DNA from: a virus
Length of the DNA: 64,000 nucleotides
Strand: one strand, 5' to 3'
IMG/VR virus record: IMGVR_UViG_3300025732_000037
Location: 1 to 64,000 of that record
Under the pieces are notes generated by a model. That model was not told the origin of the DNA. It made no database searches and worked only from the letters and a program-made list of their open reading frames with translations. Numbering within the stretch: position 1 is the stretch's first letter; each line of letters begins with the position of its first letter. A program made the translations under genes and the position numbers. Shown here piece after piece: positions 16,893 through 26,551 of this stretch.

Positions 16893-17112
16893 TTTTTAAA
16901 TTCCTCAATAAGTTTTTAATTTCATTAATATCGTCTTTAATACTATTTAAGTCATCTTCAAGGTTTTTAATTTTTTGTGACTCATTATATACTCTTCTAT
17001 AATTGTCAACATAATTTTGGTAAGCATCAGTATCAATATTCACTATTCCATTTGAGGTAACATCCCTTACCAAACTATTTTTATCTTTTACTTTTATTAG
17101 ATAATCGCTCAT
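16882..17112 (-). CDS. Small coiled-coil protein (76 aa)
   Basis: The N-terminal 25 residues (DYLIKVKDKNSLVRDVTSNGIVNID) are beta-like. The rest is a predicted coiled coil with leucine/isoleucine heptads (ESQKIKNLEDDLNSIKDDIN, EIKNLLRNLKNG). It lies 2 nt after the giant 2617-residue gene and overlaps the next small gene. A role as a structural connector or chaperone in tail assembly is only inferred. Confidence 0.7.
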   Translation of the reverse strand: MSDYLIKVKDKNSLVRDVTSNGIVNIDTDAYQNYVDNYRRVYNESQKIKNLEDDLNSIKDDINEIKNLLRNLKNGS

Positions 17113-17114
17113 AA

Positions 17115-20100
17115 TTAATTAGTAGGTCTAATAGTAGCAATTGCTCTTAACTCTTTCACCATAGGAGGAGTTGCTTGATTTTCAGAAGACATCACAATTT
17201 TAATAGAAAATGCATCAAACTCTGGCAAATCATCTGCAGTGTATTCATAGTCTTTAAATGATCTATCAGAATTTTGAATTACATTTCTGTCAGATGTTCC
17301 ATCATTTCTTGATTTATCAATTACTCTTCTAATGCCCTGGCCATCTATTTGGTAATTTAAATAACCTGGGAAAAGTTCATAATTTTGAGAAATTTCTGGA
17401 GAATCTGTTCTAAACAATCTATAAAATACTCTAATATCATTTTGAGTATTTCTGCTAGCACTTAGAAGAACCTTTAACGAATTAGCAGGTATTTTTAATT
17501 TAACTGGTTTTGAAATGTAAATTGAAGAATGAGTATCTTCATAAAGACTTCTAACTTTATCATCATCCGCATAAGTTGCACTTTCACCAATTCCATTTGG
17601 ATTATTGACTAAATTGCTGGTTAAAATTAGAGATGTTTTGATTGTATCAATTACTGGGGAAACTCTAGGATCATTAGATCTCATTAAGAATTCCATTGTC
17701 AATGACTTAGAACCCGGACTATTTGTAATATGTCTGAGTTCATTTTCTTTTGAACAAATTACTCTCGGTGTTGATAAGTAATTTATTTCATTAATTTGTA
17801 TATCTTCATATCCATTATCAACAAATGAATTTTCATTTCCTCCAACACTAGTTCCAGTAAATGTCCTTATCTTTGAGGACATCGATGTTCCTGCGGGAAT
17901 AATATTTGCAATATTTGGCGTAACTACCTCAAATTGAATATTATTGGTTATGTTTGTACCTGCTTTTCCAGTCTGTATGGTCTTTAAGAAATATCTATCA
18001 GAAGATCTATCAATTCCTATTGAATTACCTTCAAAGTCAGTAGATCCCATTTCAAGTTTAATATAATAACTATTCAAATCTACTGGATGAATATCTTTAT
18101 CCACTAAGGTTAAATTATGAACTTTGTTAAGTCTTCTTAAAGAAATTCCATTAAATTCATACTTTTCAACAATACTTCCTACTGGATAAACTAATTGAGA
18201 AACAATAGTTCCATCTACACCTCTTTCAGATATATTCAAAGTATTTCCAGAAACTGATGTATATTCAAATACTTCATATCCAATTATTGCATATCCTGGA
18301 TTTGATGGACTTACCGCATATCCTTCAAAAGTTTCAAATCCCGAAGAACTTTCTAATGTAATTGATGATGAAGATTGATTAAAATCTGTTGTACTATCTG
18401 AAGAAGGTTCATTTGAAGTAGGTCTCAACTTAGAAATCCTTACATAATTTTCGGAAGAATGCATTCCATGGTTTGCATGATATATCTTCATATGAATTCC
18501 AGTATTGTATTGATCAAGAAAAATACTTGAAATCGTCACACCAGCCCCAACAAGAGTCGTTGCACCAGATGAATTTTTATATGATAGTGCTGTAGATCCG
18601 GTGTTAAATTGTCCTTGTACTTGATCTAAAACAAATGTATTATTGGATGATATTGTAGAAACGGAGAATTTAGCACCAAAACCAACATTCAATTGAGATT
18701 CAGATTCTGGTATTACTAAAATATCTCCAACTTGATATCCATTTCCGCCATTTGCAATTGAAATAGTAGATATTTTATTAGAAGAAACTGTAATTGTTGC
18801 AGTCGCTCCTCTACCAAAACCCGTCTCTGATTCTAAAGAAACATTGGAATAAATTCCATCACTATATCCAGTACCTACGTTAATAACAGTACATCCAGTT
18901 CCAACAGTTATACTTCCAGCAATTCCATTTAGAATAGCAGTAGAACTTCCCTGAAGAATAGTAACTCCAGGTACAACATTAGCTAAATCGAATCCAGTAG
19001 ATCCCAAACCAACTACAATTTTCTTCGACAATGGAACCAATTGATTTGTTCCAGTAACTGTAATTTTTTGATTTGACAGTGATAGATTTGGATTAAAGAA
19101 TCTAACAAGTCCTTCATTTACAAAGTTTGCTCTATAAATTCTATACTTCAAGTCTTCTAATTGAGCAGGAGACCAAGTTGTGCCATTTTGAGATTTGAAC
19201 AGACTCCCCAATGTGTATTGCTGAGAAACTTTTACTCCAGTTTGGATATCATTTTGTCCTAATTCCGAGCAAAATACTCTATAATTTGGACTTGCTGATA
19301 AAAGAACGATTGCATATTCAGATGCCTGTTGAGTTCCGACTGGTGATGATCTTGTTGGTATTTCTTTAGGACCATTTAAGTAGACAGGAGATGGGAATCT
19401 AATATTTGTAGCAATAGAACCATCAGTAGATACATTGATTTGATCTGGTTCTAAAGTAACTGAAGAGAAAGGAACTATCATATTGCTAGGAACACCAGCA
19501 ACCATAGGTCTTATTTGTAAGGTTACTGGTAAGTTATCATCTTTAGTTTCAAAGAAAATATCACATGATGTCAAGAAAATTCCTGATTCATCTCTAACGT
19601 AGAAAGATTGTGCAAGTGGATCCCATACTTCCCACTGAGTTGGTGTTGAGTCGGATAGACCCGGAGTTACATTAACATCATTAGTTAATGTAGTTGTATT
19701 TGTAATTGTAGTTATATTTCTAGTTCTTGCAGGAATGATTGTAATATTTCTTGTAGTAGTAATCTTAAGTTCTTCTACGTTTATAATTCCTGAAGAAGTA
19801 AATTCTTCCTCTGCAGAACTTTCAGTAACTCTAGTATTTGCAATAAATTCATTATAAACTTTGTTCAAATCACTAAGATTTGGAGTGTCAATTACAGTAA
19901 ATGTATTTTGTCCATTTGTCCATTTTGGATTTCCTATAATTTTTGGATTAGGAATAAAAATAGAACCTAATAATCTTCCACTACTATCAGAAACTAAACG
20001 GACATCAGTTACCCTAGCAACTGCTCCAGAAGATGCTCCAATTAAAACCATATCAGGTTTTGCTAAACCAAAATATTCAGTTTCTGATGGAAGTTGTAAT

Positions 20101-23100
20101 GATAAAGTATCAACATTTAAGAAAATTGACGCTTCGGAATAATCATCAGGAATTGCTTGTTGCGTATATGGATTTAATTTAAATACATCAGGTTTAAATT
20201 GAGAAATTGGAGGTACTGGTAAAAATTGACCAGTAGTAAAATCAATAACTGGAATTGGATTGGATATTAATGGAGGATTTGAACCATCAAAAGGACCGGT
20301 TTTATGATTTGGTTTGCACAACCTAAATGATATACTAGAACTAGTAAACAGTGGACTGCTTGTTACTTTTTCTCCGATTTGGAATTTTCCAGAAATCATT
20401 TCAATTTCTAATAATTTAGGAGTTATATAGTTGGAAACATCTATTCCTTCAAAGAATGGATAGAATCTAGTTCTAGGACGAAGACCTTTAATATCAAATT
20501 CAATATTTCTACTTCTTAAGTATCTTACTGGTTCAGTATAATGTGATATTGATTCGGATATAGTTTCTTGTGTTATTATTTCTGGAGGTATTATTATGCT
20601 TTGTGTTGCACTTTCTGTGACAAGATTACTATTCTCTATAACTTCTATAGATCCACCTCCACCTGAAGCCATATCAATTTCAATAACACCAAACCCAAGA
20701 CCTCCTCCCGCATCAATTCTATTGAAAAATGCCGTTGCTGCATCTGGGGGAAGTAATTTGGAAATTATATCTCTATCTTCAGCAGTAACATCTGCAAAGT
20801 TAACTTCAAGGTGTAAGGTACTTGATCCTTTTATAAATCCAGTCTCATTATTTCTCCATCCCCCACTCCATCTTCCTTGTCCACCTGAACTGTCAACTGC
20901 AACAGGAACTCCTCCAATAGAAGTAACACCACTAAGAATATTTCTAGCATTTTGAATCCAGGTATTGTTTTCAATACCATTCATTACATTTATATCATCT
21001 ACATTTACTCTATTGTCAACTACGACATTATTGATTAATGTTATATTTTCATCAGGAAGTGCAGCAGCAGTTTTGGTATTTTCAACTAAATTAGTTACTG
21101 TTCTAAAATCCTCCTCTATCCAAGAATCCATTGGCGGATTTAATGTAATTAACCCTTGCCAATATCTTACGAGGAATGGAGTTACGCTTTCAGTCTTAGT
21201 TGCATAAGGTTGTTCATAATATAAAGTTTCACTATAATCTAGTGTAATTAAATCTCCAGTCTTTCTGACGCCAGGAGAACCTAAATCAGCAACATAACTT
21301 TTGTCTACATTTGGATTAAATGTCTGACCAACACCTGATATAGATTCTGAACCCAATTCTAAATCTATACTAGTTGTATAGTGTCTAGGTCTTAATGCAT
21401 TCTTACTTGTATCAATCGCACTTCTATATGAAGGATTTGATGTATCATGATACATTTGAGTAGAAAAGTTGTCTACAAAAAATCCACACTTAAACCTATC
21501 AAGTCCAGTTTCTGCATCCTTTATCGTAAGATTTTCGGTTTTAGACTCTAACATTGTCAGAGTTGTATACTTTTCCAATCTTTGAATTCTATCTTCCAAT
21601 AGAGAAATATCCGACATTCGATATCTCTTATGTACCGACATATCAACTGCTACATTATTAGTGTTAAAAGTATATGGTGGAACATATATTGTTGCTATAT
21701 CTAATGTGTTATCCTTAATTTGTGCTGGCAAAGGAACATTTTTTGGCTGACCGCTAATAACTTCAAAAAGTCCATCTGGTTTTAGAATAACGCGATCAAC
21801 TCTACCGACATAATAATCATAATTTAACAGAATATTTTCACCAGATGCTAAAATATATTGAGAATATTGTCCATCCGACGCAAAATTTCTTGAATTAAAT
21901 TCAAAAGGAGATCTTGTAGAAAGAATGTATGGTGCAACTCTGGGTCTTATATCAATGCAATCAGTTAATCTTGAATTTTGATAATAAGGAACATTGTGCT
22001 TAAAGTTTTCAACAGAATAACTATTTGCAGTTATAAATTCTCCAGTATCAGAAGAATCGATAGTATAATTTTGGAATATAACTCTTAATTTTCCTTTAGG
22101 TTCTTCAACATTTCTTTTTCTAATAATTCTGGAATAATCATAGAATGTTGATCTCTGACCATCATCGAGATAGTAATTATTTGATACGTTTTTACTTCCA
22201 GTTACTTTTGCTGATACTGTAGATTCTACAGAAGAATCTTTACCAACAATAACTTCACCAATACTAAAATTAAATGTGTTTAAGAATACATATTCAAGTT
22301 TATCAGAATCTTTTTTATTTACAATTAATCCAACAGCACCAGATGATTTTCCAGTAATTATCTCACCAATAACATAATCAGAATTATTATTTGAAGGTCC
22401 TGTAAATCCTGTCAGTGCTAAGTTAGGTAAAATAGGATCATTTTTATCTTCAGATTCATAAATTGCTAAAAATCTGACTACATCTGGAACATTTAAAGAT
22501 ATTTCTCTGTCTTGAACTCTTGTTCCATAGACATTGCTATAGGTAAGACCATCATTGAGTGTTGTAGTTCCAATTCCAGAAAGAGTTAGTTTTGAATTTG
22601 AGACTATAATTGAAGAAGTTTTATTTAACTTTTTATTTTTGGAACTTGCGCTTATATTTTTAACAGTTGCAGTAACAATAGCGTTTCCACTACTAACACT
22701 AAGTCCAGAAAATGTTACTGTTTTTCCTGTACCACCTAGCAAGAATTGATCTCTTCTTAGTGGTTCATATGATCCATCAGCATATGAAATAACATATCTA
22801 TCTTCATCAAATGATTCAAAGAAAATATCAGTATCTTCAGTTGGAATAGTAATGACTAAAGTATTCAATGAAACTACTTCTTCAAATACTCTTCTTTGAA
22901 GAATTTCATTTTCAGAAAAATTAATTGAAGATATATTTTTATTTCCTAATCTCGTTAATAATGAATTATCTCTCGAATTTACATTTGAAGTAATTTTGAG
23001 AATATTTTGTACTGTTATATTTGAGGAAGGTAATTCCCCATTACATATTCCAGAAACAGTAGTAATTCCAGATACTTCAAAATAAGTTCCTCCGGCACTA

Positions 23101-24968
23101 ACTGAAGAAACTTTATTATAAACAGGATCACTATTATTTAAAGAATATGAAACAATATCACCGACATTAAGTAAGTTATTGAAATTATATTGTAATCCTG
23201 CAGATACTGTGCTTATTCCAGAAGTTCCATTTGTTATTGTGAAAGTAGTTCCTGGATTTAAAATATATATTTTTTTATTTAAATATAAATCTGCGTTAAA
23301 GGTAGATACTCCAACTTTTCCATATACTGACTTAATATCTGAAGTATTATAGTCTTTTACATAATTTATGAATCTGGTGTTTTCAATCCCATTAATAGAT
23401 AATGGTTCATTTTCAATAAATGTTCCGGAAACTTGATATAGATTTAAAATTCTCTGTCCTGATGAAACATTTTCAACCAAATATCCAGATGCTTTACTTC
23501 TCTTACCTTCAATGTAAGCAGGAACATTTAAATTTTCAGTGAGTGAAGTAGTTAATCCTATTTGAGTAAATGTTTGAATGTCATAAAGCCTAAGTTCAAA
23601 TAAACTAGTATCATCAATATAACTTGATTGTGGAATAAATTCATAGACTCTGGCATAACCAATTGTAGAACCAGAAGCCACATGATTAAGAGACCCAATT
23701 CTAGAATCCATAAGACTTACAATGGACTCTGTTCCAAAACCACTTACTACTGAACCATAAACTCTATTTACGCCAACTAATGACCCAGAATTATAAGTAA
23801 TAGATTTTGAAGTTACTGATTCAGTTGTTCTTGCCTTTGGGACATCTAATAATGTCGCTGATATTGTTTCAACATCATATCCACTTACATAAGCTTTTCC
23901 TGGACCAATTTCATAAATCATTAAGTCTTCAGATGGATTTTTTCCTTGAGGTGTTTTTTGACCTTCTAGAAACATTCCATCCGAAAGAGTTCTATCATTA
24001 AGAGAATCCCTTACAAATAATGAAAATGGTTTTACAAAATAATTTCCAGATTCATCATAAGTTCTTCTTGCTAATTCATCTCTAATTAAATTATATTGTG
24101 CATTCTTATTAAAGAATGTTGGAATTCCTCTTTCAACTCTTAAAATTTCAACGAAGTTATCTGTTTCTAAATCATCAAGATTTTTTTTTGCTAACTCTAA
24201 TGTTATTTTTAATCTATCTGCTCCAGGCGCAGCATAATTTGAAAATCCTTGCGCATTGTCAAATAGTGAATCATCTTCATATGCAGTTACTATTTCTTCA
24301 ATAATATTAAATCCAACCTTATATGATGGTGTTATTGAATATTGATCTAATAATATAAATTGTGATGAAACTCTTGCAAATATTCCTCTTACAAAGTAAA
24401 CACCACTTGCAACTGAAACTCCAGATCCTTCAGAAATGGCATTTGAAGTAATTGTATTACATACTCCTTGACCTGTTTGAATTGTAAAGTTTCCATAGGT
24501 CAAAGGAGATTCTAATAATAAATTTTCTCCATCTTGAAATACTTTATTTGTTAAGTCTTCTCCACCACTTTGAAGATATTTTAAATATAGTGTATAATTT
24601 CCTCTTTCCGACTCTGAATTTTTAAGAAGGTAAACCACCTCTGCAGTAACACCACTCAATAATCCTCTAAGTTTTTTCCCCAATAATTGATCAAAATATA
24701 AAGATATGGGAATACCATTAAAGGTGGATTCAATCTCTACAGCATACAGAGGATTCTCATATCTTAGTTGCCCAGGTATAACTACAGACCCTTCTTTAAA
24801 GATATGTTTTCCATATTGCTCTACTTGATTTTGGAGAATTGATTGTAAAGACGTTAATTCTCTTGCTTGAATTGGATAACCAGGTTTAAATAGGACCTTA
24901 TAATAATCCTTGTTAGCGTCAAAATCATCAAAATATGGAGAGACGTTGAGGTTAGTTTCCTGTGGCAT
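17115..24968 (-). CDS. Giant baseplate/tail structural protein with DUF4815-type N-terminus (2617 aa)
   Basis: The N-terminus contains NVSPYFDDFDANKDYYKVLF, KPGYPIQARELTSLQSILQNQVEQ and GKHIFKEGSVVIPGQ, which I recognise as the DUF4815 type found in tail proteins of marine T4-like phages. The remainder is Ser/Thr/Asn-rich beta sequence. It includes a GxGY pair near residue 2025 (VGTGYSDGIY, GNGYQVGDILVIP) and a RG-x-x-GT module near 2215 (LNISERGVDGTIVSQ) shared with other tail proteins. It lies directly downstream of gene 8. I infer a peripheral baseplate or tail-fibre network component, roughly in the place of T4 genes 9-12. Confidence 0.8.
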   Translation of the reverse strand: MPQETNLNVSPYFDDFDANKDYYKVLFKPGYPIQARELTSLQSILQNQVEQYGKHIFKEGSVVIPGQLRYENPLYAVEIESTFNGIPISLYFDQLLGKKLRGLLSGVTAEVVYLLKNSESERGNYTLYLKYLQSGGEDLTNKVFQDGENLLLESPLTYGNFTIQTGQGVCNTITSNAISEGSGVSVASGVYFVRGIFARVSSQFILLDQYSITPSYKVGFNIIEEIVTAYEDDSLFDNAQGFSNYAAPGADRLKITLELAKKNLDDLETDNFVEILRVERGIPTFFNKNAQYNLIRDELARRTYDESGNYFVKPFSLFVRDSLNDRTLSDGMFLEGQKTPQGKNPSEDLMIYEIGPGKAYVSGYDVETISATLLDVPKARTTESVTSKSITYNSGSLVGVNRVYGSVVSGFGTESIVSLMDSRIGSLNHVASGSTIGYARVYEFIPQSSYIDDTSLFELRLYDIQTFTQIGLTTSLTENLNVPAYIEGKRSKASGYLVENVSSGQRILNLYQVSGTFIENEPLSINGIENTRFINYVKDYNTSDIKSVYGKVGVSTFNADLYLNKKIYILNPGTTFTITNGTSGISTVSAGLQYNFNNLLNVGDIVSYSLNNSDPVYNKVSSVSAGGTYFEVSGITTVSGICNGELPSSNITVQNILKITSNVNSRDNSLLTRLGNKNISSINFSENEILQRRVFEEVVSLNTLVITIPTEDTDIFFESFDEDRYVISYADGSYEPLRRDQFLLGGTGKTVTFSGLSVSSGNAIVTATVKNISASSKNKKLNKTSSIIVSNSKLTLSGIGTTTLNDGLTYSNVYGTRVQDREISLNVPDVVRFLAIYESEDKNDPILPNLALTGFTGPSNNNSDYVIGEIITGKSSGAVGLIVNKKDSDKLEYVFLNTFNFSIGEVIVGKDSSVESTVSAKVTGSKNVSNNYYLDDGQRSTFYDYSRIIRKRNVEEPKGKLRVIFQNYTIDSSDTGEFITANSYSVENFKHNVPYYQNSRLTDCIDIRPRVAPYILSTRSPFEFNSRNFASDGQYSQYILASGENILLNYDYYVGRVDRVILKPDGLFEVISGQPKNVPLPAQIKDNTLDIATIYVPPYTFNTNNVAVDMSVHKRYRMSDISLLEDRIQRLEKYTTLTMLESKTENLTIKDAETGLDRFKCGFFVDNFSTQMYHDTSNPSYRSAIDTSKNALRPRHYTTSIDLELGSESISGVGQTFNPNVDKSYVADLGSPGVRKTGDLITLDYSETLYYEQPYATKTESVTPFLVRYWQGLITLNPPMDSWIEEDFRTVTNLVENTKTAAALPDENITLINNVVVDNRVNVDDINVMNGIENNTWIQNARNILSGVTSIGGVPVAVDSSGGQGRWSGGWRNNETGFIKGSSTLHLEVNFADVTAEDRDIISKLLPPDAATAFFNRIDAGGGLGFGVIEIDMASGGGGSIEVIENSNLVTESATQSIIIPPEIITQETISESISHYTEPVRYLRSRNIEFDIKGLRPRTRFYPFFEGIDVSNYITPKLLEIEMISGKFQIGEKVTSSPLFTSSSISFRLCKPNHKTGPFDGSNPPLISNPIPVIDFTTGQFLPVPPISQFKPDVFKLNPYTQQAIPDDYSEASIFLNVDTLSLQLPSETEYFGLAKPDMVLIGASSGAVARVTDVRLVSDSSGRLLGSIFIPNPKIIGNPKWTNGQNTFTVIDTPNLSDLNKVYNEFIANTRVTESSAEEEFTSSGIINVEELKITTTRNITIIPARTRNITTITNTTTLTNDVNVTPGLSDSTPTQWEVWDPLAQSFYVRDESGIFLTSCDIFFETKDDNLPVTLQIRPMVAGVPSNMIVPFSSVTLEPDQINVSTDGSIATNIRFPSPVYLNGPKEIPTRSSPVGTQQASEYAIVLLSASPNYRVFCSELGQNDIQTGVKVSQQYTLGSLFKSQNGTTWSPAQLEDLKYRIYRANFVNEGLVRFFNPNLSLSNQKITVTGTNQLVPLSKKIVVGLGSTGFDLANVVPGVTILQGSSTAILNGIAGSITVGTGCTVINVGTGYSDGIYSNVSLESETGFGRGATATITVSSNKISTISIANGGNGYQVGDILVIPESESQLNVGFGAKFSVSTISSNNTFVLDQVQGQFNTGSTALSYKNSSGATTLVGAGVTISSIFLDQYNTGIHMKIYHANHGMHSSENYVRISKLRPTSNEPSSDSTTDFNQSSSSITLESSSGFETFEGYAVSPSNPGYAIIGYEVFEYTSVSGNTLNISERGVDGTIVSQLVYPVGSIVEKYEFNGISLRRLNKVHNLTLVDKDIHPVDLNSYYIKLEMGSTDFEGNSIGIDRSSDRYFLKTIQTGKAGTNITNNIQFEVVTPNIANIIPAGTSMSSKIRTFTGTSVGGNENSFVDNGYEDIQINEINYLSTPRVICSKENELRHITNSPGSKSLTMEFLMRSNDPRVSPVIDTIKTSLILTSNLVNNPNGIGESATYADDDKVRSLYEDTHSSIYISKPVKLKIPANSLKVLLSASRNTQNDIRVFYRLFRTDSPEISQNYELFPGYLNYQIDGQGIRRVIDKSRNDGTSDRNVIQNSDRSFKDYEYTADDLPEFDAFSIKIVMSSENQATPPMVKELRAIATIRPTN

Positions 24969-24974
24969 AATTCT

Positions 24975-26525
24975 TTAGAATTGTAAAATAACTTTAATAT
25001 CTTCTTTTTGGTTTTGAGACCTAGTTATAGAAGGTCTATTATCAACATAAATGATGTTACCAGAGTATTTTTTAACCTCCGGATTTGCTACTCCATTAAT
25101 AAATGATTGTCCTAAACTGTAGGTTCTATTATTTATTGTGGTAGAGATGCCCGTAAATGTAGTATCGATATACAAAGATGTTCCATTTATTAAGGTAGTG
25201 CCACCAGTACCAACAGAACTTGTAAATCTATTTAAATTGAGACCATAAATTGGTGAAGTATTTTGTGATCCATCGGTGTTAAAACCTGCAAGAGTTTTAT
25301 CTTGCCAATACTTCAAAACACCTACATTCTTATCATAAGAAATTACTCTACCTATAGCCGTAGTTCCTGTACTTATAGTTTGAGTAAATTTTGAATTTGG
25401 TGCAAAAGTTGCAGTACTATATCCAGTTCCAACAAGTTTTAAAGCATATACTGAACTTGCTTTTTCTATAGATAATAAAGAAGATGAATCGTATGCTTGC
25501 GGATTTTCAACTATTCCAATCCTGGCAATTTTATTGCCTGTGATAAAATCTGGATTCTCTAAATCATTCTCAATTCTAGAAAATACCAATACATTAGATG
25601 CACCCAATTCTCGATAAATATCGTATCCATGACCACCCTTTGGTGGAATAATAACATCAAATGTTGGCGTTACTGTTCCTGTTGGTACATTGCCATTTAT
25701 TAGATCAACAGTACCGTATGTGTAACCAGACCCACCGGAAGAAATAGTAATTGATTCAACCTTAGATTCATTGTTAATTACAATAGTTGCTTTAGCGCCA
25801 CTTCCATCTCCTTTAATAGGAACATCGGTATAAATTTTATTCGCAGTACCAACACCAACTCCGCGATTTGTAATCATAATTATTTTTAATTGATTATTTG
25901 GAGATGATGCATTATTTCTTATTGGTGCATGAACAGAACTTGTCTCCCAATCTTTAGGAACGGGTACAAAATTAACAGTATCAAATTTTATAATTTCACT
26001 TGGTTTGATTGTGTAAAGATATTTCCAAATATAACCATCGCCGCTATCTCCTGCGGACTTAGGTTCTAAATCAGTAAATGTTGGTTCATCTAAAGAAGGT
26101 CTTCCAGAAGGATTTTCTGGATCAGTTCCATTATGTAAGCAAATATAAACTCTAAAATCACTATTAATCGCAAAGTAATTTGATGAATATAAACTAGTTG
26201 CTCCAGTTACATTTGCAGTATTGTTTCTACTTATATCATGACGATACATATCATAAGTAGTGCCGGAAGACCAAGTAATTTTTTTCACAACCTGATTTAC
26301 GTCACTTGCTTTAATTTTTTTTAAAGCAATCATAGTATCCCAATAATCATTTTCCTGCTCAAAACTATCTCTAGGAGAAGGTGGATTGTCTTCCCAATTT
26401 GAATAATAATCTGTAGCGTTTGGAAGTCCTACAAAAGAATAATAAGAATTACTAGAAGAAGTTGCTGCAGCAACAAAATTCTTAGCATTCAATATTCTTA
26501 ATTGATCAGTTATAATTGCTGCCAT
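24975..26525 (-). CDS. 8: Baseplate wedge protein gp8
   Basis: The C-terminus KYSGNIIYVDNRPSITRSQNQKEDIKVILQF matches the end of T4 gp8 (HSGEMIYMENRPPIIMAMDQTEEINILFTF). The central GDGYIWKYLYTIKPSE matches T4 GDGYVWEYLFEIPPD. At 516 residues it is much longer than T4 gp8 (334). A GGSGYTYG repeat near residue 258 and beta-rich sequence fill the inserted part. gp8 dimers bind the gp6/gp7 wedge. A CATAAATA late box lies 20 nt upstream. Confidence 0.9.
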   Translation of the reverse strand: MAAIITDQLRILNAKNFVAAATSSSNSYYSFVGLPNATDYYSNWEDNPPSPRDSFEQENDYWDTMIALKKIKASDVNQVVKKITWSSGTTYDMYRHDISRNNTANVTGATSLYSSNYFAINSDFRVYICLHNGTDPENPSGRPSLDEPTFTDLEPKSAGDSGDGYIWKYLYTIKPSEIIKFDTVNFVPVPKDWETSSVHAPIRNNASSPNNQLKIIMITNRGVGVGTANKIYTDVPIKGDGSGAKATIVINNESKVESITISSGGSGYTYGTVDLINGNVPTGTVTPTFDVIIPPKGGHGYDIYRELGASNVLVFSRIENDLENPDFITGNKIARIGIVENPQAYDSSSLLSIEKASSVYALKLVGTGYSTATFAPNSKFTQTISTGTTAIGRVISYDKNVGVLKYWQDKTLAGFNTDGSQNTSPIYGLNLNRFTSSVGTGGTTLINGTSLYIDTTFTGISTTINNRTYSLGQSFINGVANPEVKKYSGNIIYVDNRPSITRSQNQKEDIKVILQF

Positions 26526-26543
26526 TTTACAGAGTTTTTTATC

Positions 26544-26551
26544 TATTTATG
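26544..26551 (-). promoter_or_regulatory. Late promoter box variant for gene 8
   Basis: CATAAATAG on the minus strand overlaps the end of the 1096-residue gene, about 20 nt before the gene 8 ATG. Confidence 0.55.
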